A stretch of DNA of 45,066 nucleotides from JASUTC01 sp964604305 (GCA_964604305.1 CAZRYM010000010.1:1-45066); one strand, 5' to 3'. Counted from the stretch's first letter, positions 7,930 through 16,773 are shown. A program made the numbers and translations. The notes: generated by a model not told the origin, from the sequence alone.

Positions 7930-10900
7930 AAAGAAACTGTATTTGACCATAAGCGCCTTATTTGTTTCATTGGCTGTTTTAGTGGTTTTTTATGTCCTTT
8001 TTTTTACTCCTGTTAACAGCGAAGACAATATTCATGTTGATTGGATATCGACTTATTATTCAGAACAAACCCAATCAACCGGTAATGAAGATATTGAGGA
8101 TGAACAAACGCAATCCTCTCTTCCGGAGATTTCCCGGTTGAATTTCCCTCTGGAAATTGATCAGAGGGGTCCTATATTCTTTAACCTCTATGGAGAAGTG
8201 GAGCTGTCCGACAAGAAGGCTCCGGGACTTTTAATACCCGCTGTCAGAGAAGCCCATGTTCAAGTGATCTTTAACGGGCAGCTGATATTGGACATTGAAT
8301 TTCCCAAAGAATTTGAAAAATCCAGCCAATTATTGTACTCCCATATTGAACAGATTAACCCCGAACTCATCAAAGACACCAATAAAGTCATCATTCAGTA
8401 TCAGGGCAGGGATAAACTGGAGATATACACTGCTCCATACTTCGGAGACTTTATTCAATTAAGGGGGCAGATTAATTCCATCAGATTTCTTGGGCAGGAT
8501 TTGTACCTCATTATTTTTGGTATGGGGGCATTGTTGTCCGTTATTTTAATTTCATTGGGAAAACATGTAGCCACAAAGAAAAATTCCTATGTAGCAATGG
8601 GAATTGCCATGATTTTCAATTCTTTGGGAAGTTTTTTATACATCGTGAATTCGCCTGATTTTTTTATCGGTATATATTCAGAACAGATTTTCAAGGTATT
8701 ACAGCCTATCTCATATACCCTTTTTATTTATATCCTGGTTATAGGTATAGAATCTTATTACAATACCGATTCCAAAAACAATTTAAGCCATAAACTGCTT
8801 TTTCCAAATATAACCGCTTGCTTTGTCATCTATTTAGGCTTCGATATCGCTCAGTACATCATGAGCTACATCAACCTTAGCTTTATGGTCTTCATATCCT
8901 TTAACAAGAAAACCACAGAGTTTATTTATCCCGTCACCGTTTTAACAGCCAGCACGATTTATTTGCTGGTCATTCAACTGGTAGGTGTTGTTATCCCATT
9001 CCCTGTTTATGCTTTATCATCCATGATTATCATATTCAGTTTTGGTATCATCATGGTCAGGGATTTCCAAAAAACCTATAAGGAGCTTCAATCTACTTCA
9101 AATGAACTTTACGCTTCCTATGAAGAATTAACGGCAATGAATGAAGAACTGGAAAGTTCATACAATGAGCTGGACAGAAAGGTTGAGGAAAGGACTTATG
9201 AGTTAAATAAAACAACGGTTGCATTAAAAACGTTGCTGGACAATACCGAAGAGGGTTTTTTAACATTTTCCGAGTCTTTGATTATCGATCCGGAATACTC
9301 CCTGCAATGCGAAACAATATTTGGCAAACGGATTTCAAACCGATCAATCTCTGCCATTCTTGGCAATGAAGACCCTAATGCAATTGAATTTTTGGATAAG
9401 GTTTTTACCAAAGTGCTTAAGGAAGAAAAACCTTATGCCATTGATATGTACCTCTCACTTCTGCCGGATACGATTACTATTGACAATAAAACGATCAAAC
9501 TGAATTACAAGCTCATTGAAACCGAATCAGAAGGCAGAAAGATTATGGTCATTCTTCATGATATCTCTGAAAAGGTTGAACTGCAAAACGAAATTGAAAA
9601 CGAAAGAAATATCTTGAAAATGGTTATAAAAGTGCTGAATTCACGGGAAGATTATCTGGAATTGATTCGGGATTTTCGAGATTTTACAATGAACGGAATG
9701 GAACAGATATCCTCCAGTCAACTGGACAATGAAGACAAGATAGCAGAAATTTTCAGAATGATTCACACGTATAAAGGCAGTTTTGCAAATTTTGATACAA
9801 TTTACGCCGTTTCGTCACTGCATAGCTTCGAAAATGTCCTGAACGAAAAGAGAAAGTCTTTGATTCAATATGATAACAATCAACTGACCGATTTCTTCAA
9901 CTCTTTCGATTATAACTCCTGGATCAGAAAGGATATCGATATCATCAGAGAGTTATTGGGATCCGATTTCTTCTCTATTGAACAAAAGTTGTTGATCGAT
10001 CCGGAACGTATTTATGAACTTGAAAATAAGATTGCTGAAAGTGAGCTTGGTGAAGAGGGAAGAGAATTCCTTATCGAATTAAAACGGCTCAGGTATACCT
10101 CTTTTAAAGAATTACTCAACTACTACAAAAATTATACCAGTCGATTAGCCCAAAGAATGGGGAAGTTTATCAGTCCGGTAATCATTGAGGGAGAAGATAT
10201 CCCTGTTGACCGGGAATTGTACAAATCATTGATCAGATCCCTGACACATCTTTTTAGAAACAGTATTTATCATGGTATCGAAAACCCTGAAGAAAGGGCA
10301 AGAAAAGGCAAATCGGAATATGGATTAATCAGAGTAGAGGTTAACCGACAGGGAGAATTCATAGAATTAGTCATTCGAGATGACGGCAGAGGCATTGATG
10401 TTGATAGGGTTGTCATGACGGCTGTTGAAAAGGGATTCGTAAGCAATGATCAGGCTGAAAAGATGCCCTACAAAGAGAAATTAAACCTTGTTTTAAAGGA
10501 TCGGCTCAGTACCAGTAAAAAAGTATCTGACATTTCAGGTAGAGGAGTTGGTCTCTCTGCTCTTAAGCATGAATTGGAAAAATTTGAGGGAGATATTGAG
10601 ATCATCACAAAAAAGGATAATGGCACTACTTTTAAACTCCTAATCCCCATAAAAGAAGCGCATGAAATGCCGGAATTACCGATTAAATCAATTCTGGATA
10701 TGATAAAAAGAGAAGTGGATGACTATCTTGATACACATAAGATCAAATTACAGGAATTAAACCAGGATAAACTCTTTGACGGCATCGAATTATACAGATA
10801 TAACTCACTCATCAGATTGAGCGGTTCAGTATATGCGACAGTCTTTTTGTCAGCTGAGAGAAAAATTGCTGAATTGTTTGCGTCAAGGTTGCTTATGGGT

Positions 10901-11137
10901 GTTAACACGAACCTGTTGAGCGAAAGGGATATTTCTGATGGTGTTTGCGAACAATGTAATATCTTTGTGGGTAACGCTATGAGGGAAGCTTCAAAAAACG
11001 AAGCCGTTTTATCAATCAGCTCACCTGTATCTTTAAAGTGCAACGATGGCTGTTTGAACTATCCGGATAAAGAAAAACACATCTACAGCGTTCAAACTGA
11101 ATATGGAAAGATAAGATTTGGCGTCATCGAAAAATAA
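7919..11137 (+). CDS. Membrane sensor kinase with CheA-like Hpt/ATPase and CheX-like domains
   Basis: The protein has 1072 residues. In order: an N-terminal membrane anchor or signal (about 7-30); a beta-rich external domain (about 60-190) resembling 7TMR-DISM sensors; about seven hydrophobic segments (about 195-390); a coiled coil rich in Glu/Leu (about 390-450); and a PAS-like region (about 440-560). These are followed by an Hpt-like segment with H616 in HTYKGSF, and then a CheA-type ATPase with N-box HLFRNSIYHG (H777, N781), G1 DDGRGID near 820 and G2 SGRGVGL near 873. The C-terminus (about 930-1072) looks like CheX and keeps E1011 and N1014 in EQCNIFVGN. CheA's P3 and CheW-like P5 domains are not seen. 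It may pass phosphate to the neighbouring receiver protein. Both ATG 7919 and 7922 could start it. Confidence 0.75.
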   Translation: MMNRKKLYLTISALFVSLAVLVVFYVLFFTPVNSEDNIHVDWISTYYSEQTQSTGNEDIEDEQTQSSLPEISRLNFPLEIDQRGPIFFNLYGEVELSDKKAPGLLIPAVREAHVQVIFNGQLILDIEFPKEFEKSSQLLYSHIEQINPELIKDTNKVIIQYQGRDKLEIYTAPYFGDFIQLRGQINSIRFLGQDLYLIIFGMGALLSVILISLGKHVATKKNSYVAMGIAMIFNSLGSFLYIVNSPDFFIGIYSEQIFKVLQPISYTLFIYILVIGIESYYNTDSKNNLSHKLLFPNITACFVIYLGFDIAQYIMSYINLSFMVFISFNKKTTEFIYPVTVLTASTIYLLVIQLVGVVIPFPVYALSSMIIIFSFGIIMVRDFQKTYKELQSTSNELYASYEELTAMNEELESSYNELDRKVEERTYELNKTTVALKTLLDNTEEGFLTFSESLIIDPEYSLQCETIFGKRISNRSISAILGNEDPNAIEFLDKVFTKVLKEEKPYAIDMYLSLLPDTITIDNKTIKLNYKLIETESEGRKIMVILHDISEKVELQNEIENERNILKMVIKVLNSREDYLELIRDFRDFTMNGMEQISSSQLDNEDKIAEIFRMIHTYKGSFANFDTIYAVSSLHSFENVLNEKRKSLIQYDNNQLTDFFNSFDYNSWIRKDIDIIRELLGSDFFSIEQKLLIDPERIYELENKIAESELGEEGREFLIELKRLRYTSFKELLNYYKNYTSRLAQRMGKFISPVIIEGEDIPVDRELYKSLIRSLTHLFRNSIYHGIENPEERARKGKSEYGLIRVEVNRQGEFIELVIRDDGRGIDVDRVVMTAVEKGFVSNDQAEKMPYKEKLNLVLKDRLSTSKKVSDISGRGVGLSALKHELEKFEGDIEIITKKDNGTTFKLLIPIKEAHEMPELPIKSILDMIKREVDDYLDTHKIKLQELNQDKLFDGIELYRYNSLIRLSGSVYATVFLSAERKIAELFASRLLMGVNTNLLSERDISDGVCEQCNIFVGNAMREASKNEAVLSISSPVSLKCNDGCLNYPDKEKHIYSVQTEYGKIRFGVIEK

Positions 11138-11140
11138 AAA

Positions 11141-11818
11141 CTACTTCAGGAATTTTGTGTTTCCCCCTGAATTCTTTATTCTGTCTACCAATGGCTTTAA
11201 AGCAAAACTCATCTCATCCGGATATGAACAGCCGCTCAAGTCAAAGTAAATCTTAACATTCGACATGGAAAGCAATCCCTGAACAGTTCCTTCCAATTGT
11301 AAATACTGTCGGTTATTTAAGGTTGAAAAGATGGCAATAGTGAATATCCCGTCTGAATTGGATACCTTGTATGGCAATTCAGAGTCTTCGTGAGTTTTCT
11401 TTGATTCAAATTGCTCTTCTGTCTTTTCTTTCAAATCATCCTGCTTCTTTTCAGGGTTCAAAACATGTTGTATTGCCTTTAATACTGCAGATACCTTGAA
11501 GGGTTTTACAATATAATGTTTAGCGCCGCATTCCAGAGCTTTGAAAACCATATGCTTTTGATCCAGAGCGGAAATCATAATGATATTGGCTTCCGGGTAT
11601 TCTTCGATAATACTCTTAACCGCCTCTATCCCCGTCATAACAGGCATGGTAATGTCCATAGTAACAAGGTCGGGTTTGTATTTCCGATATAATTCCACCG
11701 CTTCTTTTCCGTTTGAAGCCTCTGCAACGATATTATACCCCGCCTGTTTCAGTATATTTTTAAGGTTTCTTCTCATCAATACGGAATCATCAGCAACAAG
11801 TATGTTCATATCAATCAA
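11141..11818 (-). CDS. Response regulator: receiver domain plus STAS-like domain
   Basis: This protein of 225 residues starts with a CheY-type receiver (about 1-122). It has the acidic pair in VADDS, the phospho-accepting Asp in DLVTMDITMP near residue 56, and the Lys in IVKPFK near 106. A charged linker (about 125-150) leads to a C-terminal region of about 75 residues. This region contains IYFDLSGCS and LKPLVDRIKNSGG, whose strand-helix pattern resembles STAS (anti-sigma antagonist) domains. No DNA-binding domain is present, so output is probably by protein contact. The start is TTG 11818, overlapping the HD-GYP stop, with AAGGA 7 nt upstream; ATG 11809 is the alternative. Its 3' end meets that of the CheA/CheX-type kinase with only 3 nt between. 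Confidence 0.78.
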   Translation of the reverse strand: MIDMNILVADDSVLMRRNLKNILKQAGYNIVAEASNGKEAVELYRKYKPDLVTMDITMPVMTGIEAVKSIIEEYPEANIIMISALDQKHMVFKALECGAKHYIVKPFKVSAVLKAIQHVLNPEKKQDDLKEKTEEQFESKKTHEDSELPYKVSNSDGIFTIAIFSTLNNRQYLQLEGTVQGLLSMSNVKIYFDLSGCSYPDEMSFALKPLVDRIKNSGGNTKFLK

Positions 11819-13139
11819 CTGCCTTTCCTTTAGAAATCCTTCGTTTGATTATTGGCAAAAACACTTCAACGATCTTTGGATCAAACTGTGTACCATTATT
11901 TTTCTCAATCTCGTTCATTGCAGAATTGGTATCCAACGCCTTTCTGTAAGCCCGATTTCTCGTCATGGCATCCCATGTATCGGCAATGGCAAGAATCTTT
12001 GATACCTCCGGGATTTTAGCACCGGTTAAGGCATCCGGATAACCGCCACCGTCATACCTTTCATGATGATATCTGACGTTATCAGCAATCTTTGAAAGAT
12101 ACTTTGATTGCTTCAACACGTCATGTCCCCAAACAGGATGTTTTTTTATTATATCAAATTCAGAGGAGGATAATTTCCCGGGTTTGTTTAAAATGGACCC
12201 TGGGATTAAAATTTTCCCAATATCATGAACAAGACCTGACCAATAAACCTCTTTGGCAGACTCTGAGTCATATCCCATGGTTGTCGCTATCTCCTGCGAA
12301 AGCTCAGCAACCATCTCTGAATGACCCCGTGTGTATTCATCATGTATTTCCATCATTCTGATGATAGAAAGAATGATCTCCTTTTGAAATTCTTCATGCA
12401 TTTTATTCAATTTCTGAAATGCCATAAATGTAGCGGCAATATTTCCCAATGCACCAAACATCTTTAGGGATTCGTTTGAAAAAACAAGACCTTTTTTTTG
12501 AGCGGTATCCAGTGTAATTGTTCCTGCTACATCTTCACCGATATCAATCTCCATGATTGCTGACTGACAGGTTCTCTTTGTCGCTTTGTAAAAGGAAGGG
12601 AACAACTCTTCCGGAATTCTGAAGTTTCTTTTCTCAATCCCGTCAATGACAAAGACATTTGAATCAAAATACATGGTATCATCAGAGTTTCTGGGATCAA
12701 GAAAATATTCCCGTTTCAAATTCAAGGATTTCAAGAGGTTTAAATCATGGCCTACAGTATGCACGTAATTCCATCTGTCCTCTTCCACAAGAACAACACT
12801 GCCATAATCAGCTTCCGGAATAATGGACACTGACTCTTCCAAAAGCCTTTTGAGGAAAGTTTCATCTGAGTTAAACTGTGAAGCCATTTCTATAAGTCTT
12901 GAAGCTGCCTGTATAACATTCTCGTACAATTCAACGGTTTTTATCAGTTTTTCCGTTTCCATCTCCGCTTCGTTGGAACTAACCGTTAATTCATCGACTT
13001 TAGAAATCAAGCGTTTAAGCTCTTCTTTATCTATTTTATTAGATCTAACTTCCTTTTTCAGTGAATTTCTTACAACCCACAAGTATAGTGTAGTAGAAAG
13101 AAAAACGAAGGTCAATACCAGTGTCAATACGTTAAACAT
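11811..13139 (-). CDS. Membrane-anchored GAF/HD-GYP cyclic di-GMP phosphodiesterase
   Basis: The product, 442 residues long, has one N-terminal transmembrane helix (about 2-24), a coiled coil (about 25-85), a GAF-like sensor domain (about 90-235) and an HD-GYP domain (about 255-430). The HD motif is H305-D306 in HDIGK. The HHERYDGGGYP block carries the GYP signature, and ADTWDAMTRNRAYR follows. The family hydrolyses cyclic di-GMP and so tends to favour motility. It precedes the receiver-STAS gene, overlapping it by 8 nt, so the two probably act together. Its ATG has CTGGAGG upstream, and the promoter is the extended -10 at 13214-13222. Confidence 0.9.
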   Translation of the reverse strand: MFNVLTLVLTFVFLSTTLYLWVVRNSLKKEVRSNKIDKEELKRLISKVDELTVSSNEAEMETEKLIKTVELYENVIQAASRLIEMASQFNSDETFLKRLLEESVSIIPEADYGSVVLVEEDRWNYVHTVGHDLNLLKSLNLKREYFLDPRNSDDTMYFDSNVFVIDGIEKRNFRIPEELFPSFYKATKRTCQSAIMEIDIGEDVAGTITLDTAQKKGLVFSNESLKMFGALGNIAATFMAFQKLNKMHEEFQKEIILSIIRMMEIHDEYTRGHSEMVAELSQEIATTMGYDSESAKEVYWSGLVHDIGKILIPGSILNKPGKLSSSEFDIIKKHPVWGHDVLKQSKYLSKIADNVRYHHERYDGGGYPDALTGAKIPEVSKILAIADTWDAMTRNRAYRKALDTNSAMNEIEKNNGTQFDPKIVEVFLPIIKRRISKGKAVD

Positions 13140-13213
13140 CTAAATCCTCCAGACGCAACCAAATGGAATAAAAAGTCGTTAAAAATGGACGTTTAATGAG
13201 AAAAACTCAATGA

Positions 13214-13222
13214 ATTATATCA
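13214..13222 (-). promoter_or_regulatory. Extended -10 promoter of the HD-GYP/receiver operon
   Basis: TGATATAAT on the minus strand matches TGNTATAAT perfectly, again without a TTGACA-like -35. Expected transcription start is near 13207, leaving a leader of roughly 68 nt before ATG 13139. The rest of 13140-13261 shows no gene or clear terminator. Confidence 0.7.
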
Positions 13223-13261
13223 CAATAAAAAGCTATTTCTCGTGATTTTCACCTGTTTGAA

Positions 13262-13720
13262 TCATTTTCTGTCCGAACTTGCCTTTATATGAATGAATAT
13301 TATTATATAAATGAGAAATTGAATGTATTGAGTGGATAAAATGTTCAACTGATTATAAAACCAAAGGCAGAAAATCAGCTCCATGATGTAAAAGAGGGGG
13401 AAAATCCCTTTGATAGCCTTCCGTTTATAAGTGTAAACAAACATGATAAGACTAAATACAATAAAAAGGATAGGTGAAAGCCAGAGATAAGACGGATAAT
13501 AAAGGGACCATACGAAGGCATAGACTGTTGATATGATAATAGACACATATCCGCTTTTAGGTAATGTATAAATCAACGTCAACAAATAACCCGGTGCAAG
13601 TGCAAATACATCTCCGAAAACAAAATCCCATGATAAAAGCAGATACATCAGAAAACCGTTTATTGTGATTATGAATATGTCTTTCTTTTTGCTTCTTCTT
13701 TCATATAACCTTTTCTTCAA
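13262..13720 (-). CDS. Small multi-pass membrane protein of unknown function
   Basis: This 152-residue protein has a basic N-terminus (KKRLYERRSKKK) and four or five hydrophobic segments covering nearly all of the rest. I do not recognise the family. The size and layout recall MreD-like or ECF-substrate-like small membrane proteins, but no motif supports either. It follows holA with no gap (TTG 13720, four bases after the holA stop), using AAGGTG inside the end of holA as its ribosome binding site. It is the last gene of the frr-to-holA minus-strand run. Confidence 0.6.
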   Translation of the reverse strand: MKKRLYERRSKKKDIFIITINGFLMYLLLSWDFVFGDVFALAPGYLLTLIYTLPKSGYVSIIISTVYAFVWSLYYPSYLWLSPILFIVFSLIMFVYTYKRKAIKGIFPLFYIMELIFCLWFYNQLNILSTQYIQFLIYIIIFIHIKASSDRK

Positions 13721-13723
13721 AAT

Positions 13724-14680
13724 TCACCTTCGAGTATTCTCAAAAAAACCGATTAACTGAGATCGAAAATCCTTTTCTCCGCTTTTATAATCTATCTCAA
13801 GAACAAGAATATCATTAATCAGACTTTCTATTTCCGGCATGTCGTATTGTGCTGCTATATTGACTTTTTTTTCACTTCTTTTGAAAGAAAACCCCACAAT
13901 ATCTGAAATCGTTGGAATATTCGTTTGAGTTCTCGCTGCAAGTTCTCGTATATCGTTAAATGTGTAAAAAAGTTTTTTTGAAAGCATTTTTATCTTTAAA
14001 ATCAGAGTATAAAAGAAGCCCAATCGATAGATAATCTGCATGGGATTGTTTTCCAAAAGGATTTCATCCAGCTTTTCAAGAGCTGCTGTGCTATCTCGAT
14101 TCGCAAATTCAACAATAAAGGTCTGAAGATCCTCTTTTGTATAAGAGTAAAAGAGATCATTGAAGAGGTCCTCATTGATTGTTTTTCCATCCGCTAATTG
14201 GACAAATTTAGATAGTTCATTGTGAATTCTCCACATATCGGGTCCGGTATCGTATACCAGTCTGTCGATTTGTCCTTCTGTTAAAACCAACCCCATTTTA
14301 TTGCCAAGTGATTTTACAAGCTCTTTCCACTGATCATCTTTCCAAGGCTTGGGGAGTTCAAAGACTTTTTTGCTTTTTTTTAAGCCTTTGATTGATTTCT
14401 CAGCTCCGATAAAGAGATGGTTGTTTTCAGATTGTTCAAGAATCTCGCTCAGTTCCAGAATGACGTTTATCCTTTTTTTGGATAATCCTTCATGAAAATC
14501 ACAATAACAACAGTAATCCACGGAAAAAAGTGTTCCCTGATAAAGAGTTGGTAAAAAGGCCTCAAATTCAGACCAGTCTTTTGAGTTAAACATCTTAAAT
14601 TGCTTTTTTTCGCTTTTTGCCAGTTTTCTGCAATAATCGTATTTCGAAAAGTCATCTGTTCCGGTCAACACTTCCAGCAT
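13724..14680 (-). CDS. holA: DNA polymerase III delta subunit
   Basis: This 318-residue protein has the HolA layout. The N-terminal region is a diverged AAA-like fold with no Walker A, as is normal for delta. A middle block follows with PKPWKDDQW, GLVLTEGQIDRLV and the helix GPDMWRIHNELSKF. The C-terminal helical collar region contains LLENNPMQIIYRLGFFY. Delta opens the sliding clamp as part of the clamp loader. Sequence conservation in this family is low, so the call rests on the pattern and length. ATG is preceded by AAGGAA. It lies downstream of a TolC-like gene and upstream of a small membrane protein. Confidence 0.75.
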   Translation of the reverse strand: MLEVLTGTDDFSKYDYCRKLAKSEKKQFKMFNSKDWSEFEAFLPTLYQGTLFSVDYCCYCDFHEGLSKKRINVILELSEILEQSENNHLFIGAEKSIKGLKKSKKVFELPKPWKDDQWKELVKSLGNKMGLVLTEGQIDRLVYDTGPDMWRIHNELSKFVQLADGKTINEDLFNDLFYSYTKEDLQTFIVEFANRDSTAALEKLDEILLENNPMQIIYRLGFFYTLILKIKMLSKKLFYTFNDIRELAARTQTNIPTISDIVGFSFKRSEKKVNIAAQYDMPEIESLINDILVLEIDYKSGEKDFRSQLIGFFENTRR

Positions 14681-14713
14681 TTGAACATTCCTTTTAAATT
14701 AAATTCCTCAAAA

Positions 14714-15757
14714 TCATCTGACACTAATTCCACTTAAAACACTAAAAATATATTCAATCTTAACTGCGTCCAGAGTCATCTCAATGTATTTATTTTCAAG
14801 CTCTGTGAATGTTTTCTGCATTTGACTCAGTTCCTCTTTGGTCATCTCACCGTTTATGATCTTGGAAGTGGCTCCGTTGATCTCCTTTTCAAGCCGTTCA
14901 TACTCCGTCTTGATTTCCGGCATTAATTCAATTAAAACATCATGGATGAGCTTGTTTTTTCTAATTTCTATTTCGTCAATTTTATCCTCAACCGTTGTTA
15001 ATACAGGCTCTTCAAAATTATAACCGCCACCAATTCCTCCCGATATACCCTGTAAGAAGGTGTTGTAGTCCGTTCTGAAAATGGCATATAGAGAACTGTT
15101 TTCCTGTCTATTGGAATCAGTTGAAAAAAGATTCAAATAACGGATAACAGCTGTTTGCACGATATCCTCATCTATTTTCTTTGGAAAGTAATCCGATAAA
15201 CCGGATATTTGTGGTTCACCATCAGTGATAGAAGACATGGCTTCCAGAGTTATGGCTAAATACGCCATATCAACACGTTCAAGCCTTTCTTTGGCAGAGA
15301 CTAATAAATCTCCGGGAGTTTGAGGCAGCATGACTTTCTTTTTTAAATAGTCAAAAAAGAGTTCGATAGCCTTTAACTGACGCCTTAAAGCTTCTTTACT
15401 TGCCTCTTTATATCTCTTTTGAGCATCGGAAGGTCTTAAAAAATCATAACTGACACCCAATGAAAACCGGTAAGATGAATCTGTGGCAAAATCGGATATT
15501 AAGGCAAAAGAGGTTGACAAATCCAATTTTTCAAACATCCTTACACTTGCCTCCACACCAACAATACCCTTTTCCTCAAAGGGATCGTATCCCGCACGGA
15601 ACTCTCCATCAACGGCATTAACCCACTTGAAATAAGGTATGGCGTATTCTTCATACGTTGTTTTTTCCACACCCGATAATACCTGTTCAATTGTATATGA
15701 GAAACCAAGAATCGTTAAAAAGAAAAAAACGATTAGTATGCAATGCAATCTTTTAAT
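14714..15757 (-). CDS. Second exported TolC-like protein, probable ATT start
   Basis: Read from ATT 15757, the product is about 347 residues. It has a good signal peptide: Lys-Arg, then a long Ile/Val/Phe/Leu core to about residue 20. A strand-rich section follows (about 45-110, including SYRFSLGVSYDF), and then long charged helices (about 115-345). This resembles half of a TolC-like outer-membrane protein. GGAGGT lies 6 nt before ATT, while the in-frame TTG codons fit worse. TTG 15775 lies upstream of the site, and TTG 15748 would remove the positive charges of the signal peptide. The asparaginase stop overlaps the upstream extension. Function is unknown; an envelope location is likely. Confidence 0.6.
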   Translation of the reverse strand: MKRLHCILIVFFFLTILGFSYTIEQVLSGVEKTTYEEYAIPYFKWVNAVDGEFRAGYDPFEEKGIVGVEASVRMFEKLDLSTSFALISDFATDSSYRFSLGVSYDFLRPSDAQKRYKEASKEALRRQLKAIELFFDYLKKKVMLPQTPGDLLVSAKERLERVDMAYLAITLEAMSSITDGEPQISGLSDYFPKKIDEDIVQTAVIRYLNLFSTDSNRQENSSLYAIFRTDYNTFLQGISGGIGGGYNFEEPVLTTVEDKIDEIEIRKNKLIHDVLIELMPEIKTEYERLEKEINGATSKIINGEMTKEELSQMQKTFTELENKYIEMTLDAVKIEYIFSVLSGISVR

Positions 15758-15763
15758 AGGAAC

Positions 15764-15769
15764 ACCTCC
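15764..15769 (-). promoter_or_regulatory. Shine-Dalgarno site that points to an ATT start
   Basis: GGAGGT (minus strand) is followed after 6 nt by ATT 15757-15755, exactly the spacing seen for rnc. The site begins two bases past the asparaginase stop codon. Confidence 0.6.
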
Positions 15770-15771
15770 AA

Positions 15772-16773
15772 TCAAAATGCCCTGGTATCCGGTTCATAGG
15801 TGGAAATTTCAAAGGATTGCCTGATCTCTTCCACACTTTTTCCGCCACCAAGGAGCACCATCAGTTTTATCTTTGCCTTTTGACCGCTTTGTTCATGGCC
15901 CAATATAACACCGGCCTTTTTTAACGAAGCGCCGCCACCTTCATAACCATAAATATCAAGGACTCTTCCCTTATAACACCTGGATACCAGAACGATGGGA
16001 ATATTCTCTGCCACACACCTTTTTATCGGTTCCGTCAGTTCGGGCGGAACATTCCCCCTGCCAAACCCTTCCAGAACAATCCCCTTTGTTCCCGTTTCCC
16101 TGGCGTAATCAATAAACTCCCCTTTATCACCGGTAAAAGTTTTAATGAGACAGGTTTTGGGTTCTATCGCATCCGTTTTGATATATGTCCGTCTTAGTGA
16201 CTTTCTGAAAAAGAAAACACCATCTTCATCCACAATCCCCAAAGGACCAAATCCCGGTGAATCAAAAGTAGCAACATTACTTGTATAAGTTTTTGTCACT
16301 TCGCGGGCGGCATGTATCTCATCATTCAGACATATAACCGTCCCGCATCCGTCAGAGTATTTAGACGCTGCAACTTCCACGGAAGAGAATACGTTTCTTG
16401 GACCATCGGTCCCGAGTTCGTTGATATTCCTCATGGCCGCCGTTAAGATGATCGGCTTTCTTGTCTTCACAGTAAGATCCAGCATATATGCCGTCTCCTC
16501 AAGAGTATCCGTACCGTGTGTAATCACTACCCCGGCTACATCTCTGCTTTCCACAAGCTTTTGAACCAGTCTGGAAAGGTCAAACATCTTTTGCGGAGTC
16601 ATATGAGGACTTGGAAGATTACAAAAATCGATGGTTTCGATTTTTCCGAATTCCTCTAATCCTGATAGTTCTGATATTTTTTCATTACCCAGTTGAGAAG
16701 GAATCACCACATCGCTCTCTTTTCTCATGGCAATCGTTCCACCTGTTGTGATTATGATTATCTTTTTATTCAT
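15772..16773 (-). CDS. ansA: L-asparaginase, type I-like
   Basis: This protein of 333 residues is a bacterial asparaginase (asparagine to aspartate plus ammonia). The two catalytic signatures are present: TTGGTIAM at residues 9-16, with the nucleophilic Thr, and GVVITHGTDTLEETAY near 80-95. No signal peptide is seen, so it is cytoplasmic. Length and motifs fit the AnsA/GatD-type family; GatD is excluded only by the absence of an obvious gatE neighbour in the window. ATG has GGGGGA just upstream. The upstream region holds the tandem repeats and assembly gap, so its promoter, if it has its own, cannot be seen. Confidence 0.93.
   Translation of the reverse strand: MNKKIIIITTGGTIAMRKESDVVIPSQLGNEKISELSGLEEFGKIETIDFCNLPSPHMTPQKMFDLSRLVQKLVESRDVAGVVITHGTDTLEETAYMLDLTVKTRKPIILTAAMRNINELGTDGPRNVFSSVEVAASKYSDGCGTVICLNDEIHAAREVTKTYTSNVATFDSPGFGPLGIVDEDGVFFFRKSLRRTYIKTDAIEPKTCLIKTFTGDKGEFIDYARETGTKGIVLEGFGRGNVPPELTEPIKRCVAENIPIVLVSRCYKGRVLDIYGYEGGGASLKKAGVILGHEQSGQKAKIKLMVLLGGGKSVEEIRQSFEISTYEPDTRAF

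Noticed and set aside
11143..11175. Inverted repeat as a bidirectional terminator
   Set aside because: The stem is only about 6-7 bp with a loop of about 15 nt, there is no T-run, and it lies inside the receiver gene.
15772..16773. GatD subunit of glutamyl-tRNA amidotransferase
   Set aside because: The protein lacks the long N-terminal extension of GatD and there is no gatE in the window, so a plain asparaginase fits better.
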